Source: Pseudomonadota bacterium (GTDB lineage Bacteria > Pseudomonadota > Alphaproteobacteria > Rhizobiales > Tepidamorphaceae). From it: a stretch of 53,936 nucleotides of DNA. Below, in pieces: positions 1 to 8,142 of this stretch. Each line of letters opens with the position of its first letter. Position 1 is the first letter of the stretch. The notes beneath the pieces are model-generated. The model was not told where the DNA came from, searched no databases, and saw only the letters and a program-made list of their open reading frames with translations. The translations under genes were made by a program, and so were the position numbers. Where the stretch lies: positions 1-53,936 of the forward strand of contig JAEWYT010000082.1 of the NCBI GenBank assembly GCA_023458595.1. Direction: 5' to 3'.

Positions 1-49
1 GCCGGACCCCGGCCGCTCCGCGACACCGTCCGTCGCGGTTCCCGGGCCG

Positions 50-1168
50 CTACGAGCCGAGCACCATGGAACGCATCTCCAGCATGCGCTGGTCGCTCAC
101 CTTCGCGTAGTCCGACGCCTTCTTGCGGAAAGCCACGAACGAATCGTAGGTCTCCTTGGCGAGCGGGTTGGCGTCGCCGATCTCCGCGAGCACCTTCTCC
201 GATTCCGCCCCCAGCGCCACGACGACGTCGTCGGGCCACGTCCGCGGCTGCACGCCCTCCTTCTCCAGGATCGGACCGAAGGCCTCGGCGTTGTGGTAGG
301 TGAAGTCGGCGAACGACTCCATCGCCGAGGCCATCGACGCGCGCTTGACGATCTCCTTCAGGTCGTCGGGCAGCTTTTCGTAGGCGGCCTTGTTGACGAT
401 CACCTCGAGCGCGGGGCCGGTCTCGTGGAAGGCGGGCAGGTAGTAGTACGGAACCACCTTGTAGAGGCCGAAGGCGAGGTCGTTCCACGGCCCGATCCAT
501 TCCGCCGCGTCGATCGCGCCGCTCTGCAGCGCGTTGAAGATCTCGCCCGGCGGCAGCAGCACGACGTTGACGCCGAGCCGCCGCATCACCTCGCCGCCGA
601 GGCCGGCGATGCGCATCTTGAAGCCCTTGAGATCGTTGAGCGAGTTGATCTCCTTGCCGAACCAGCCGCCGGCCTGTGGTCCCGACGAGCCGGCGTAGAA
701 CGGCAGTACCCCGAACGGCTCGTAGGCCTTCTCCCACAGGGCCTGCGCGCCGCCGTAGTAGAGCCAGCCCGCGTGCTCCTGCGCCGTCAGGCCGAACGGC
801 ACGCCGGTGAAGAAATGGAACACCGGGTTCTTGCCCTGCCAGAAATAGGCGGTGCCGTGGCCGATCTCTGCGGTGCCGGTCGAAACCGCGTCGAACACCT
901 CGAACGGCGGCACCAGCTCGCCGGCGCCGAACAGCTGGATGGTCAGCCGTCCATCGGACATCGAGCCGATCATGTCGGCGACGCGCTGGGCGTTCACGCC
1001 GACGCCCGGGGTGTTCTTCGGCCAGGCGATCGGCATCTTCCAGGTGATCTTGTCCTGGGCCCGGGCGATCGCGGGCGCGGCGAGGGCGGCCGCCGCGCCG
1101 AAACCCGCGCCGATGCCGGCCGTTCTGACGAACCGGCGCCGGTCGATCCCCGTCGGTTTCTCGTTCAT
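50..1168 (-). CDS. TRAP transporter substrate-binding protein, DctP/TakP-like, Tat-exported
   Basis: A periplasmic binding protein of 372 residues for a tripartite ATP-independent (TRAP) carboxylate importer. The N-terminus has a twin-arginine signal (RRRFVRTAG followed by an Ala-rich segment ending AIARA), so folded export through Tat is likely. The body carries the DctP fold. The segments around MRIAGLGGEVMRRLG and GAIDAAEWIGPWNDL resemble TakP-type binders of 2-oxo monocarboxylates; that substrate is inference. The start at 1168 follows a GGGAG ribosome site and opens directly on the signal peptide. The frame stays open far upstream, but that part is not credible protein. The membrane subunits DctQ and DctM are not visible and would lie beyond the left edge. 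Confidence 0.9.
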   Translation of the reverse strand: MNEKPTGIDRRRFVRTAGIGAGFGAAAALAAPAIARAQDKITWKMPIAWPKNTPGVGVNAQRVADMIGSMSDGRLTIQLFGAGELVPPFEVFDAVSTGTAEIGHGTAYFWQGKNPVFHFFTGVPFGLTAQEHAGWLYYGGAQALWEKAYEPFGVLPFYAGSSGPQAGGWFGKEINSLNDLKGFKMRIAGLGGEVMRRLGVNVVLLPPGEIFNALQSGAIDAAEWIGPWNDLAFGLYKVVPYYYLPAFHETGPALEVIVNKAAYEKLPDDLKEIVKRASMASAMESFADFTYHNAEAFGPILEKEGVQPRTWPDDVVVALGAESEKVLAEIGDANPLAKETYDSFVAFRKKASDYAKVSDQRMLEMRSMVLGS

Positions 1169-1327
1169 GGAAATCACTCCCTGTTGCGTTGGGCCCCGGA
1201 CTTTACCCGCGGCGTCCCGCCGGGCAACCGAGGAAGATGGTCGCATGACGATTTTCGGTCGCGAAACGCTTGAGCCCCGCTTCGCGGGCGCGCTAGCATT
1301 TCGATGCGCCGGCCGGGAGGATTTCGG

Positions 1328-1846
1328 ATGCGCTCTTCGAGCACGCGGAGAGGATTGCCGCGCGGGGTCGCGATCGGGATCGTCCTGCTCGTCGCCTCCG
1401 GCACGCCGCAGGTCGCTTACGGCGAGGATGCCCCGTCGGCGGGCGTCAGGCCGCTTACGGCGGTCGAACTGCATAAGCTCTATCGCGACAGGACCTGGAA
1501 CTGGAGGAACGGCGCGGCCCATTTCTTCGACGACGGGCGGCGCTTCCTCGCCTGGGTGACCGGCGACGACGGCGAGTCCTTCGGCGAGGGCCGGTTCACT
1601 CTGTCGGATGCCGGCCGGATGTGCCTGATCGGCGATTGGACCGACAGGGACGGGACCGGCAGCGATACGACCTGCTTCCTGCACCGCGGGGACGGCGAAA
1701 CGATCTACCAGAAGCGGGAAGGCCAGGGGGACTGGTACGTCTTCCGGCACGACCCGGTCCGGCCGGACGACGAGGTCAACAAGCTCGTCGAAGGCGACGA
1801 CGTCTCCGCGCGCGTCACCGGGATCAGGAGCGCTCTCGGCCGCTAG
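1328..1846 (+). CDS. DUF995 domain-containing secreted protein
   Basis: A small exported protein of about 172 residues. It starts with a signal-peptide-like stretch (hydrophobic IGIVLLVASG, ending near AYGED). The mature part matches the DUF995 pattern of rhizobial proteins: LTAVELHKLYRDRTWNW, a central G-R-F segment, one Cys pair (MCLIG and TTCFL), then YQKREGQGDWYVFRH and a closing NKLVEGD. The function of the family is not known. The ATG at 1328 is preferred over the in-frame ATG at 1304 because GGGAGG at 1315-1320 lies at the right distance from it. It is divergent from the TRAP gene. Confidence 0.75.
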   Translation: MRSSSTRRGLPRGVAIGIVLLVASGTPQVAYGEDAPSAGVRPLTAVELHKLYRDRTWNWRNGAAHFFDDGRRFLAWVTGDDGESFGEGRFTLSDAGRMCLIGDWTDRDGTGSDTTCFLHRGDGETIYQKREGQGDWYVFRHDPVRPDDEVNKLVEGDDVSARVTGIRSALGR

Positions 1847-1923
1847 CGCCGGGGCGCCGGGGCCGCGGCGCGTCCCGGCATGCGACCATTGGCCGGTTGA
1901 CTCCGCGAGCGCCCGGACTATTT

Positions 1924-1940
1924 TTTAGAAATCTTCTAAA
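1924..1940. promoter_or_regulatory. Irr box (iron control element) upstream of mbfA
   Basis: A perfect inverted repeat TTTAGAA-ATC-TTCTAAA lies 11 bases before the mbfA start codon, close to or overlapping the promoter. It matches the ICE/Irr-box pattern known from rhizobial iron genes. In Agrobacterium and Bradyrhizobium, Irr represses mbfA when iron is scarce, so the same control is inferred here. No other copy was noticed in the window. Confidence 0.8.
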
Positions 1941-1951
1941 TTGGTGCCGTC

Positions 1952-2923
1952 ATGTCGATCTTCAGCAAGCGCCGCTTCTCCGATCTCTCCGAGCGCGAGG
2001 TGCTGGCGCTCGCCATCGCCGCGGAGGAGGAGGACGGCCGCATCTACGCGACCTATGCCGACGCGCTGCGCGAGGAGTTCCCGGCCTCGGCGGAGATGTT
2101 CGACGGGATGTCGGCGGAGGAGAACGAGCATCGCCGCCGGCTGATCGAGCTCTACCGCTCCCGCTTCGGCGAGACGATCCCGCTCGTGCGCCGAGACGAC
2201 GTGAGCGGCTTCATCACCCGCAGGCCCTACTGGATGACCCGCCCGCTCGGCATCGAGAAGGTGCGCGAGCAGGTCGGCATCATGGAGGCGGAGGCGCGCC
2301 GCTTCTATCTGCGCGCCGCCGAGCGGGCGACCGACGCGAATACGCGCAAGCTGCTCGGCGATCTCGCCGAGGAGGAGCGTCATCACGAGGAAGTCGCCGA
2401 ACAGCTCGGCGAGCGCCATCTGACCAGGGAGGCGATGGCCACCGAGAAGGCGACCGAGCACAAGCTGTTCCTGCTGCAGGTTGTGCAGCCCGGCCTCGCC
2501 GGACTGATGGACGGTTCGGTTTCGACGCTGGCGCCGCTGTTCGCCGCCGCCTTCGCCACCCAGGACACCTGGCAGACCTTCCTCGTCGGCCTCGCCGCCT
2601 CGATCGGCGCGGGTATCTCGATGGGTTTCGCCGAGGCCCTGTCGGACGACGGGGCGCTCACCGGCCGCGGCAGCCCGTGGATACGCGGCACCGTCTGCGG
2701 CCTGATGACGACGCTCGGGGGCCTGGGCCACGCCCTGCCCTACCTGATCCCCCATTTCTGGATCGCGACGTCGATCGCCTTCGCCATCGTCGTCGTCGAG
2801 CTGTGGGTGATCTCGTGGATCCGCTACCGTTACATGGACACGCCGTTCCTGTCGGCGGCGCTCCAGGTCGTTCTGGGCGGTGCGCTGGTGTTTGCCGCCG
2901 GGATACTGATCGGAAGCGCGTGA
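1952..2923 (+). CDS. mbfA: Membrane-bound ferritin MbfA (ferritin-like plus VIT1 domain)
   Basis: An inner-membrane iron exporter and detoxification protein of 323 residues, the usual length for MbfA. Residues 1-160 form a ferritin-like di-iron domain. Visible ligands are the Glu cluster near 25-27, ExxH at 57-60 (EENEH), Glu near 112-114 and the EEERHH motif near 140-145. Residues from about 165 to the end form a VIT1/CCC1-type membrane domain with about five hydrophobic spans and the conserved G-L-x-D-G-S stretch written here as GLMDGSVS. Established work on this family links it to iron export and peroxide resistance. The Irr box just upstream supports iron-dependent control. Its 3' end almost touches the convergent aminopeptidase gene. 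Confidence 0.93.
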   Translation: MSIFSKRRFSDLSEREVLALAIAAEEEDGRIYATYADALREEFPASAEMFDGMSAEENEHRRRLIELYRSRFGETIPLVRRDDVSGFITRRPYWMTRPLGIEKVREQVGIMEAEARRFYLRAAERATDANTRKLLGDLAEEERHHEEVAEQLGERHLTREAMATEKATEHKLFLLQVVQPGLAGLMDGSVSTLAPLFAAAFATQDTWQTFLVGLAASIGAGISMGFAEALSDDGALTGRGSPWIRGTVCGLMTTLGGLGHALPYLIPHFWIATSIAFAIVVVELWVISWIRYRYMDTPFLSAALQVVLGGALVFAAGILIGSA

Positions 2924-2927
2924 GCGC

Positions 2928-4328
2928 TCAGCGCGCGTACCGTTCCCTGATCATCGCGTAGAGCCCGCGGATCGCCTGCGCCTCGCCGCCTTCCGGGCGG
3001 CCGGGGCGGCCCGAGCCGTTCCAGCAGTAGGCGTCGAAATGCGCCCAGGCCGTCGACGGCTCGACGAAGCGCGACAGGAACAGCGCCGCCGTGATCGCGC
3101 CCGCGAAGGGCGAGCCGCCGGCGTTGTTGATGTCGGCGATCTTGCTGTCGATCATCGTCGCGTAGGGCTGCCAGAGCGGCAGTCGCCAGACCGGATCGCA
3201 CTGACCGTCCGCCGCCCTCGCGATCGCGCCGGCGAGCGCGTCGTCGCGGCTGAAGAAGGCCGGCAGGTCCGGTCCGAGCGCGACGCGCGCCGCCCCCGTC
3301 AGCGTCGACATGTCGATGACGAGATCGGGCTTCTCCTCGTCGGCGAGCGCCAGCGCATCGCCGAGCACGAGGCGGCCCTCCGCGTCGGTATTGCCGATCT
3401 CGACCGTGGGCCCCTTGCGGCTCGGCAGCACGTCTCCCGGCCGGAAGGCGTTGCCCGAGACGGCGTTCTCGACCGCCGGGACCAGCACCCTGAGCCGCAC
3501 CGGGAGTTTCGCGTCCATGACGATCGAGGCGAGACCCAGCACGCAGGCCGCCCCGCCCATGTCCTTCTTCATCATCAGCATGCCGGCGGCCGGCTTGATG
3601 TCGAGCCCGCCGGTATCGAAGCAGACCCCCTTGCCGACCAGGGTCAGCTTCGGCGCCGACGGATCGCCCCAGGAAAGGTCGATCAGCCGCGGCGCGCGCG
3701 TGCTCGCCCGGCCGACGGCGTGGATCATCGGCAGGCCCGCGTCGAGCAGCGCGTCGCCGGTCGTCACGGCGACGGACGCGCCGTGCGCCTCGGCGAGCCG
3801 GCGGGCGGCGGCCTCGAGTTCCTCCGGCCCCATGTCGTTCGACGGGGCGTTGATTAGGCTACGGGAGAGCGACACACCGGTTACGACGCGGCGAATGTCG
3901 CCCTCGTCGACTCCCGCCGGCACGACGAGCCTGACGTCGCTCCCCTCCTTGCCGCCGCCGTCGCCCCGGTAGGCGGTGAACCTGTAGCGGCCGAGCGCGA
4001 AAGACAGCACGGCGAGTGCCGGATCGTCCGGCATGGTCTCGAACCGGTAGGTTCCCGCCGGCAGCGCGTCGGCGAGCTTGCCCGGCAGGAGCCGGTCGCG
4101 CTCCGCGTCACCCTTCGCCCCGAGCCCGAACAGGACGAGCGCCAGCCGGCCGTCGGCGTCCGGCAGGAGGGCGACGCGTCCGGCTTTCGGCCTGTAGCCG
4201 GTCGCCTCCAGATAGGCCTGCTGTACCTTGCTCAGGCCCTTCAGATGATCGTCGCCGTCGCTCGGCTCGACGAAGCGGATGGGAACGGCGGCTTCGCCCG
4301 TCGAGGAAGGCAACAGGCAGTCGGTCAT
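2928..4328 (-). CDS. Leucyl aminopeptidase family protein (M17)
   Basis: A cytosolic metallo-aminopeptidase of about 466 residues. The C-terminal M17 catalytic domain is clear: VGKGVCFDTGG with its Lys and Asp, then MMKKDMGGAA, and the signature NTDAEGRL that holds metal-binding Asp and Glu. The N-terminal domain is divergent from PepA proper, as in the many alphaproteobacterial paralogues. The ATG at 4328 has a GGAG site at a good distance. A likely role is release of N-terminal amino acids from peptides. The substrate preference cannot be read from the sequence. Confidence 0.9.
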   Translation of the reverse strand: MTDCLLPSSTGEAAVPIRFVEPSDGDDHLKGLSKVQQAYLEATGYRPKAGRVALLPDADGRLALVLFGLGAKGDAERDRLLPGKLADALPAGTYRFETMPDDPALAVLSFALGRYRFTAYRGDGGGKEGSDVRLVVPAGVDEGDIRRVVTGVSLSRSLINAPSNDMGPEELEAAARRLAEAHGASVAVTTGDALLDAGLPMIHAVGRASTRAPRLIDLSWGDPSAPKLTLVGKGVCFDTGGLDIKPAAGMLMMKKDMGGAACVLGLASIVMDAKLPVRLRVLVPAVENAVSGNAFRPGDVLPSRKGPTVEIGNTDAEGRLVLGDALALADEEKPDLVIDMSTLTGAARVALGPDLPAFFSRDDALAGAIARAADGQCDPVWRLPLWQPYATMIDSKIADINNAGGSPFAGAITAALFLSRFVEPSTAWAHFDAYCWNGSGRPGRPEGGEAQAIRGLYAMIRERYAR

Positions 4329-4441
4329 TGGGGCTCCTTTCGGAAGGCGGTGGCGGTTCTTTTTGAAATGTGCGGCCCCGCCGCGCAAGTCCAGCCGGAA
4401 ATCGCGCGGAAACGCCTGATGAAGCGGCCGGCCGGCGTTGG

Positions 4442-4456
4442 TTAACCGACTGTTAG
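4442..4456. promoter_or_regulatory. CtrA-like binding site upstream of the TadD-like gene
   Basis: TTAA-N7-TTAG at 4442-4456 matches seven of the eight fixed positions of the CtrA consensus TTAA-N7-TTAA, about 77 bases before the start codon of the TPR lipoprotein gene. CtrA controls pilus and cell-cycle genes in alphaproteobacteria. Control of this gene by CtrA is inference. Confidence 0.4.
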
Positions 4457-4532
4457 GGTTACCGGTTTATTGACGGGATCAAGCCGGCGCGCCTCGCCGG
4501 CCAGTGTGTTCGTCCAGGGACGGGGGCTGAAG

Positions 4533-5318
4533 ATGCCGATTTCCGTTTCCCCATTGCTCCGGTTTTCCGCCGTTCTGCTCGTTGCCGGCATTGCGCTCGG
4601 CGGCTGCCAGCAGACCATGACCACCGGCTCGATCTCCAAGGAGGCCGCGCCCGCCGACGGCAACAAGGAGCAGCTCCGCGAAGCCGCCAAGCTGCAGGAC
4701 CGGTTCAAGCACGATCCCGGCAATGCCGAGATCGCCCTCGCTTTCGCCGACTCCCTCGACGGGATCGGCCGCCCGGAACAGGCGGTCGGCGTCCTCAAGA
4801 TGGCGAAGGAGAAGAACCCGAACGATCCGCGCATCCTCGCCGCCTACGGCCGCCGCGCGCTGCGCCAGGGCAATCCCAACGATGCGATCGTGGCCCTCGA
4901 GCAGGCGACCGCCGCCGGCGACCGCAGCTCGGCGACGCTTTCGGCCCAGGGCGCGGCGCTCGACCAGCTCGGCCGCAACGACGAGGCGCGCGAGCACTAC
5001 CAGCGCGCCTTGGCGCTCGACCCGGACAATCCGGCGATTCTCGCCAATCTCGGCCTGTCCTATGCGCTTTCGAACAAGATTTCCGACGCCGAGATGACGC
5101 TGCGCAAGGCTGCTGCCTATCCCGCCGCGCCCCCGAAGGTGCGACAGAATCTCGCGCTCGTGCTCGCCCTGCAGGGCAAGTTCGCCGAGGCCGAGAACTA
5201 TGCCGCGCAGGACCTGCCTCCCGAAGACGTCAAGGTCAACATGGCCTACCTCAAGCAGATGATGAAGACGCCGGATCCCTGGCAGAAGCTCAAGGGCATC
5301 GACGGCGCGACCGGCTGA
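4533..5318 (+). CDS. TadD-like tetratricopeptide-repeat lipoprotein
   Basis: A lipoprotein of 261 residues. The signal peptide ends in a lipobox-like LGGC (Cys near residue 26), followed by a Thr/Ser-rich linker containing TTGSI. Residues of about 45 to 230 form five or six tetratricopeptide repeats, for example units around GNAEIALAFADSL, NPNDPRILAAYGRRAL and LDPDNPAILANLGLSYAL. This layout fits TadD, a pilotin-like assembly protein of Flp/Tad pili, but no other tad gene is present here. The start at 4533 is chosen because it opens on the signal peptide. The CtrA-like box upstream agrees with a pilus role but proves nothing. Confidence 0.75.
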   Translation: MPISVSPLLRFSAVLLVAGIALGGCQQTMTTGSISKEAAPADGNKEQLREAAKLQDRFKHDPGNAEIALAFADSLDGIGRPEQAVGVLKMAKEKNPNDPRILAAYGRRALRQGNPNDAIVALEQATAAGDRSSATLSAQGAALDQLGRNDEAREHYQRALALDPDNPAILANLGLSYALSNKISDAEMTLRKAAAYPAAPPKVRQNLALVLALQGKFAEAENYAAQDLPPEDVKVNMAYLKQMMKTPDPWQKLKGIDGATG

Positions 5319-5452
5319 TCCGGCGCGGCGCGCACGTTGCGGATTTGCACGGGTCGACGGCCTATACAGCCGCCGGCCCGTGGGCTATTTGAGGGGCGGG
5401 CAAGCCCGCGGCCCTGGTTGGCGCGGCGGCAGGATGGGAGGCCTTGCAAGCG

Positions 5453-6442
5453 ATGGCGACCGGATACGTCAGGAGCGATCTCGTCACGGTCTTCGGCGGC
5501 TCGGGTTTCATCGGCCGGCACGTGGTGCGCGCGTTGGCGCGGCGGGGCTACCGGATTCGCGTTGCCGTGCGCAGGCCCGATCTGGCCGGCTTCCTGCAGC
5601 CGCTCGGCGGAGTGGGCCAGATCCACGCCGTCCAGGCCAACGTCCGCAACCGCGATTCCGTCGGCCGCGCCATCGAGGGCGCCGAGGCGGTCGTCAATCT
5701 GGTCGGCATCCTGTACGAATCGGGGCGCCAGAGCTTCGAAGCCGTGCAGGCCTTCGGGCCCGGCGCCGTCGCCGCGGCCGCGAAGGAGGCCGGCATCGGC
5801 CGCATGGTGCAGGTTTCGGCCATTGGCGCCGATGCGGGCTCCGCGTCCGAGTACGCCCGCACCAAGGCGGCGGGCGAAGTCGCCGTGCGGGAGGCGCTGC
5901 CCGGCGCCGTGATCGTGCGGCCGTCGATCGTGTTCGGCCCGGAAGACGACTTTTTCAACCGTTTCGCCGCGCTGGCGCGTATTTCTCCGGTGCTGCCGCT
6001 GATCGGCGGCGGTCGCACGCGGTTCCAGCCGGTCTACGCCGGCGACGTTGCCGAAGCGATTGCCCGGGGAGTGGACGGCAACCTGAAGGCCGGCGCGGCC
6101 TATGAGCTCGGCGGTCCCGAGATCCTGACCTTCGAGCAGGTCCTCCGGTACATCCTCGAGGTGACCGACCGCCGCCGCCTGCTCGCGCCTCTCCCCTTCG
6201 AGATCGCCAAGCTGAAGGCCTGGTTCCTCCAGCTTCTGCCGAACCCGCTCCTGACGGTCGACCAGGTGCGCCTGCTTGCGACCGACAACGTCGTCTCGGA
6301 CGAGGCGATCAGGGAAGGCCGGACGCTGCAGGGCATCGGCATCGACCCGCAGGCGATCGAGACGATCGTGCCGTCCTATCTCGCCCGCTATCGCAAGGCC
6401 GGCCAGTTCTCCGCGCCCGACCGCACGCTGTCGCGCTCCTGA
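5453..6442 (+). CDS. Complex I NDUFA9-subunit-like NAD(P)-binding protein
   Basis: An extended SDR or NmrA-type Rossmann protein of about 329 residues. The nucleotide-binding glycine motif is near the start (VFGGSGFIGRHVV). Downstream, VVNLVGIL and EYARTKAAGE give an SDR-like Y-x-x-x-K pair, and IVRPSIVFGPEDDFFNRF is typical of the NDUFA9-like family. In alphaproteobacteria it lies next to uppP, as here. The role may be electron-transfer complex assembly or an unknown reductase. The ATG at 5453 is preferred to the TTG at 5444 because GGGAGG at 5436-5441 is too close to the TTG. Confidence 0.85.
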   Translation: MATGYVRSDLVTVFGGSGFIGRHVVRALARRGYRIRVAVRRPDLAGFLQPLGGVGQIHAVQANVRNRDSVGRAIEGAEAVVNLVGILYESGRQSFEAVQAFGPGAVAAAAKEAGIGRMVQVSAIGADAGSASEYARTKAAGEVAVREALPGAVIVRPSIVFGPEDDFFNRFAALARISPVLPLIGGGRTRFQPVYAGDVAEAIARGVDGNLKAGAAYELGGPEILTFEQVLRYILEVTDRRRLLAPLPFEIAKLKAWFLQLLPNPLLTVDQVRLLATDNVVSDEAIREGRTLQGIGIDPQAIETIVPSYLARYRKAGQFSAPDRTLSRS

Positions 6443-6452
6443 GGCGCAGGCG

Positions 6453-7259
6453 TCAGCCGTAGACCCAGATTCCGGCGAGCCCCGCCGAGCCGACCACGAT
6501 CCGCCACCAGGCGAACGGCGTGAAGCCGTGCCGCGACACGAAGTCGAGCAGGGTGCGCACCACGATGACGCCCGCGATCAGCGACATGACGAAGCCGACC
6601 GCGATCAGCTTCATGTCCTCGGTGCCGAGGATGTCGATGTTCTTGTAGAGGTCGTAGGCGAAGGCTCCCGCCATGGTCGGCATGGCGAGGAAGAACGAGA
6701 ACTCCGCCGCCGAACGCTTGTCGGCCCCCATCAGGAGCGCGCCGCCGATGGTCGCGCCCGAGCGCGACACGCCCGGGACCATGGCGAGGCACTGGAACAC
6801 GCCGATCTTGAAATAGAGCGACAGCGGATAGTCGGTCGCCTCGGTGTAGCGCGGCCTGAGATCCATCGAATCGAGCCACATCAGGATCAGGCCGCCGACG
6901 ATCAGCGTCACGCAGATGACGGTCGGCGACTCGAACAGCACCGACTTGATGAAATCGTGCAGCAGCACCCCGACGACCGCGGCCGGCAGGAAGGCGAGCA
7001 CCACGCCGATCACGAATTTCCGCGCCTTCGGGTCGCTCGGCAGCGCGAGCGCGATATGCCAGAGCCGGCCGAAATAGACGCCGACGACGGCGAAGATCGC
7101 GCCGAGCTGGATCAGCACCTCGAAGGCGCGCCCGGGGCTCCTGAAACCGAGGAAATGGCCGAGAAGCAGAAGATGCGCGGTCGAGGAAACCGGGATGAAC
7201 TCGGTCAGGCCCTCGACGAGACCCAGCAAAGCTGCCTCGAAAATCGTGTTGGATGCCAT
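6453..7259 (-). CDS. uppP: Undecaprenyl-diphosphatase UppP (BacA)
   Basis: An integral membrane phosphatase of 268 residues that converts undecaprenyl diphosphate to the monophosphate, recycling the lipid carrier for peptidoglycan and other surface polymers. Both family signatures are intact: GLVEGLTEFIPVSSTAHL near the N-terminus, and PGVSRSGATI in the middle with the catalytic Arg and Ser. Seven or eight hydrophobic spans are visible. The gene is convergent with the NDUFA9-like gene, with a gap of ten bases. Confidence 0.96.
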   Translation of the reverse strand: MASNTIFEAALLGLVEGLTEFIPVSSTAHLLLLGHFLGFRSPGRAFEVLIQLGAIFAVVGVYFGRLWHIALALPSDPKARKFVIGVVLAFLPAAVVGVLLHDFIKSVLFESPTVICVTLIVGGLILMWLDSMDLRPRYTEATDYPLSLYFKIGVFQCLAMVPGVSRSGATIGGALLMGADKRSAAEFSFFLAMPTMAGAFAYDLYKNIDILGTEDMKLIAVGFVMSLIAGVIVVRTLLDFVSRHGFTPFAWWRIVVGSAGLAGIWVYG

Positions 7260-7449
7260 ATTTCGTCCCTGCTGAGCCCGTATCGATTCGCTACGGAAGG
7301 AGTGCGTTCGCCTGCCGTAAGACGGCGAATCGTATTGTTCCCCGGGGTCGAGGCCTCTATACCGGAACCGCCCGCGCCGTCCAATCTGGCTGTCGCGGAA
7401 CCTTTGCGTATGGTTGCGGCAGTCAAGTTCGTCGTTTCAGCGGCAGAGT

Positions 7450-8142
7450 ATGCTCAGTCTGTATCACCATCCTTTCTGTCCCTATTCCCGCTGCGTTCGG
7501 ATCGCGCTCGGGGAGTACGGTCAAAGCGCCGAATTCGTCGAGGAGCGCACCTGGGAGCGCCGCCGCGAGTTCCTGATCGTCAATCCGGCCGGCACCCTGC
7601 CGGTCCTGCTCGACGGCGAGGGGGCGGCGATCTGCGGACCGCGCCCCGTGCTCGAATATCTCGACGAGACGCGCGGCGCCGATCTCGGCGCCCGCCGGCT
7701 GATGCCCGATACCGCCCGCGGCCGCGCCGAGGTGCGCCGTCTGCTCGACTGGTTCGACATCCGCTTCAACGAGGAAGTCTCGACCTATCTGCTCACCGAG
7801 CGCATCTACAAGCGCTTCATGACGCCGGAACAGGGCGGTGGCGCGCCGGATTCCGCCGCGATCCGTGCCGCGCGCACCAATATCCGCTATCATCTGCACT
7901 ATATCGGCTGGCTCGCCGGCCGGCGGAACTGGCTCGGCGGCGACGACCTGTCCTATGCCGATCTCGCCGCCGCCGCCCACCTCTCCTGCATCGACTACCT
8001 GGGCGAGGTGCCGTGGGACGAGTTCGAGCCGGCCAAGGCCTGGTACGCGCGGGTCAAGTCGCGTCCCTCGTTCCGGCCGCTGTTGGTGGATCAGCTCGCG
8101 GGAGTGGCGCCGTCGCGCACCTATGTCGACCTCGACTTCTGA
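7450..8142 (+). CDS. Glutathione S-transferase family protein
   Basis: A cytosolic protein of 230 residues with an N-terminal thioredoxin-like GST domain and an all-helical C-terminal domain. The N-terminus YHHPFCPYSRCVR carries a CPYS active-site-like motif. The NPAGTLPVL segment holds the cis-Pro that binds the gamma-glutamyl part of glutathione. The substrate is unknown. The ATG at 7450 opens on the usual first strand; a TTG at 7414 would add twelve unlikely residues. The 3' end overlaps the queG start by about 20 bases, so the two genes are probably co-transcribed. Confidence 0.88.
   Translation: MLSLYHHPFCPYSRCVRIALGEYGQSAEFVEERTWERRREFLIVNPAGTLPVLLDGEGAAICGPRPVLEYLDETRGADLGARRLMPDTARGRAEVRRLLDWFDIRFNEEVSTYLLTERIYKRFMTPEQGGGAPDSAAIRAARTNIRYHLHYIGWLAGRRNWLGGDDLSYADLAAAAHLSCIDYLGEVPWDEFEPAKAWYARVKSRPSFRPLLVDQLAGVAPSRTYVDLDF

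Noticed and set aside
1169..1750. Upstream extension of the TRAP binding protein
   Set aside because: The added residues precede a complete Tat signal peptide, overlap the DUF995 gene and look non-coding.
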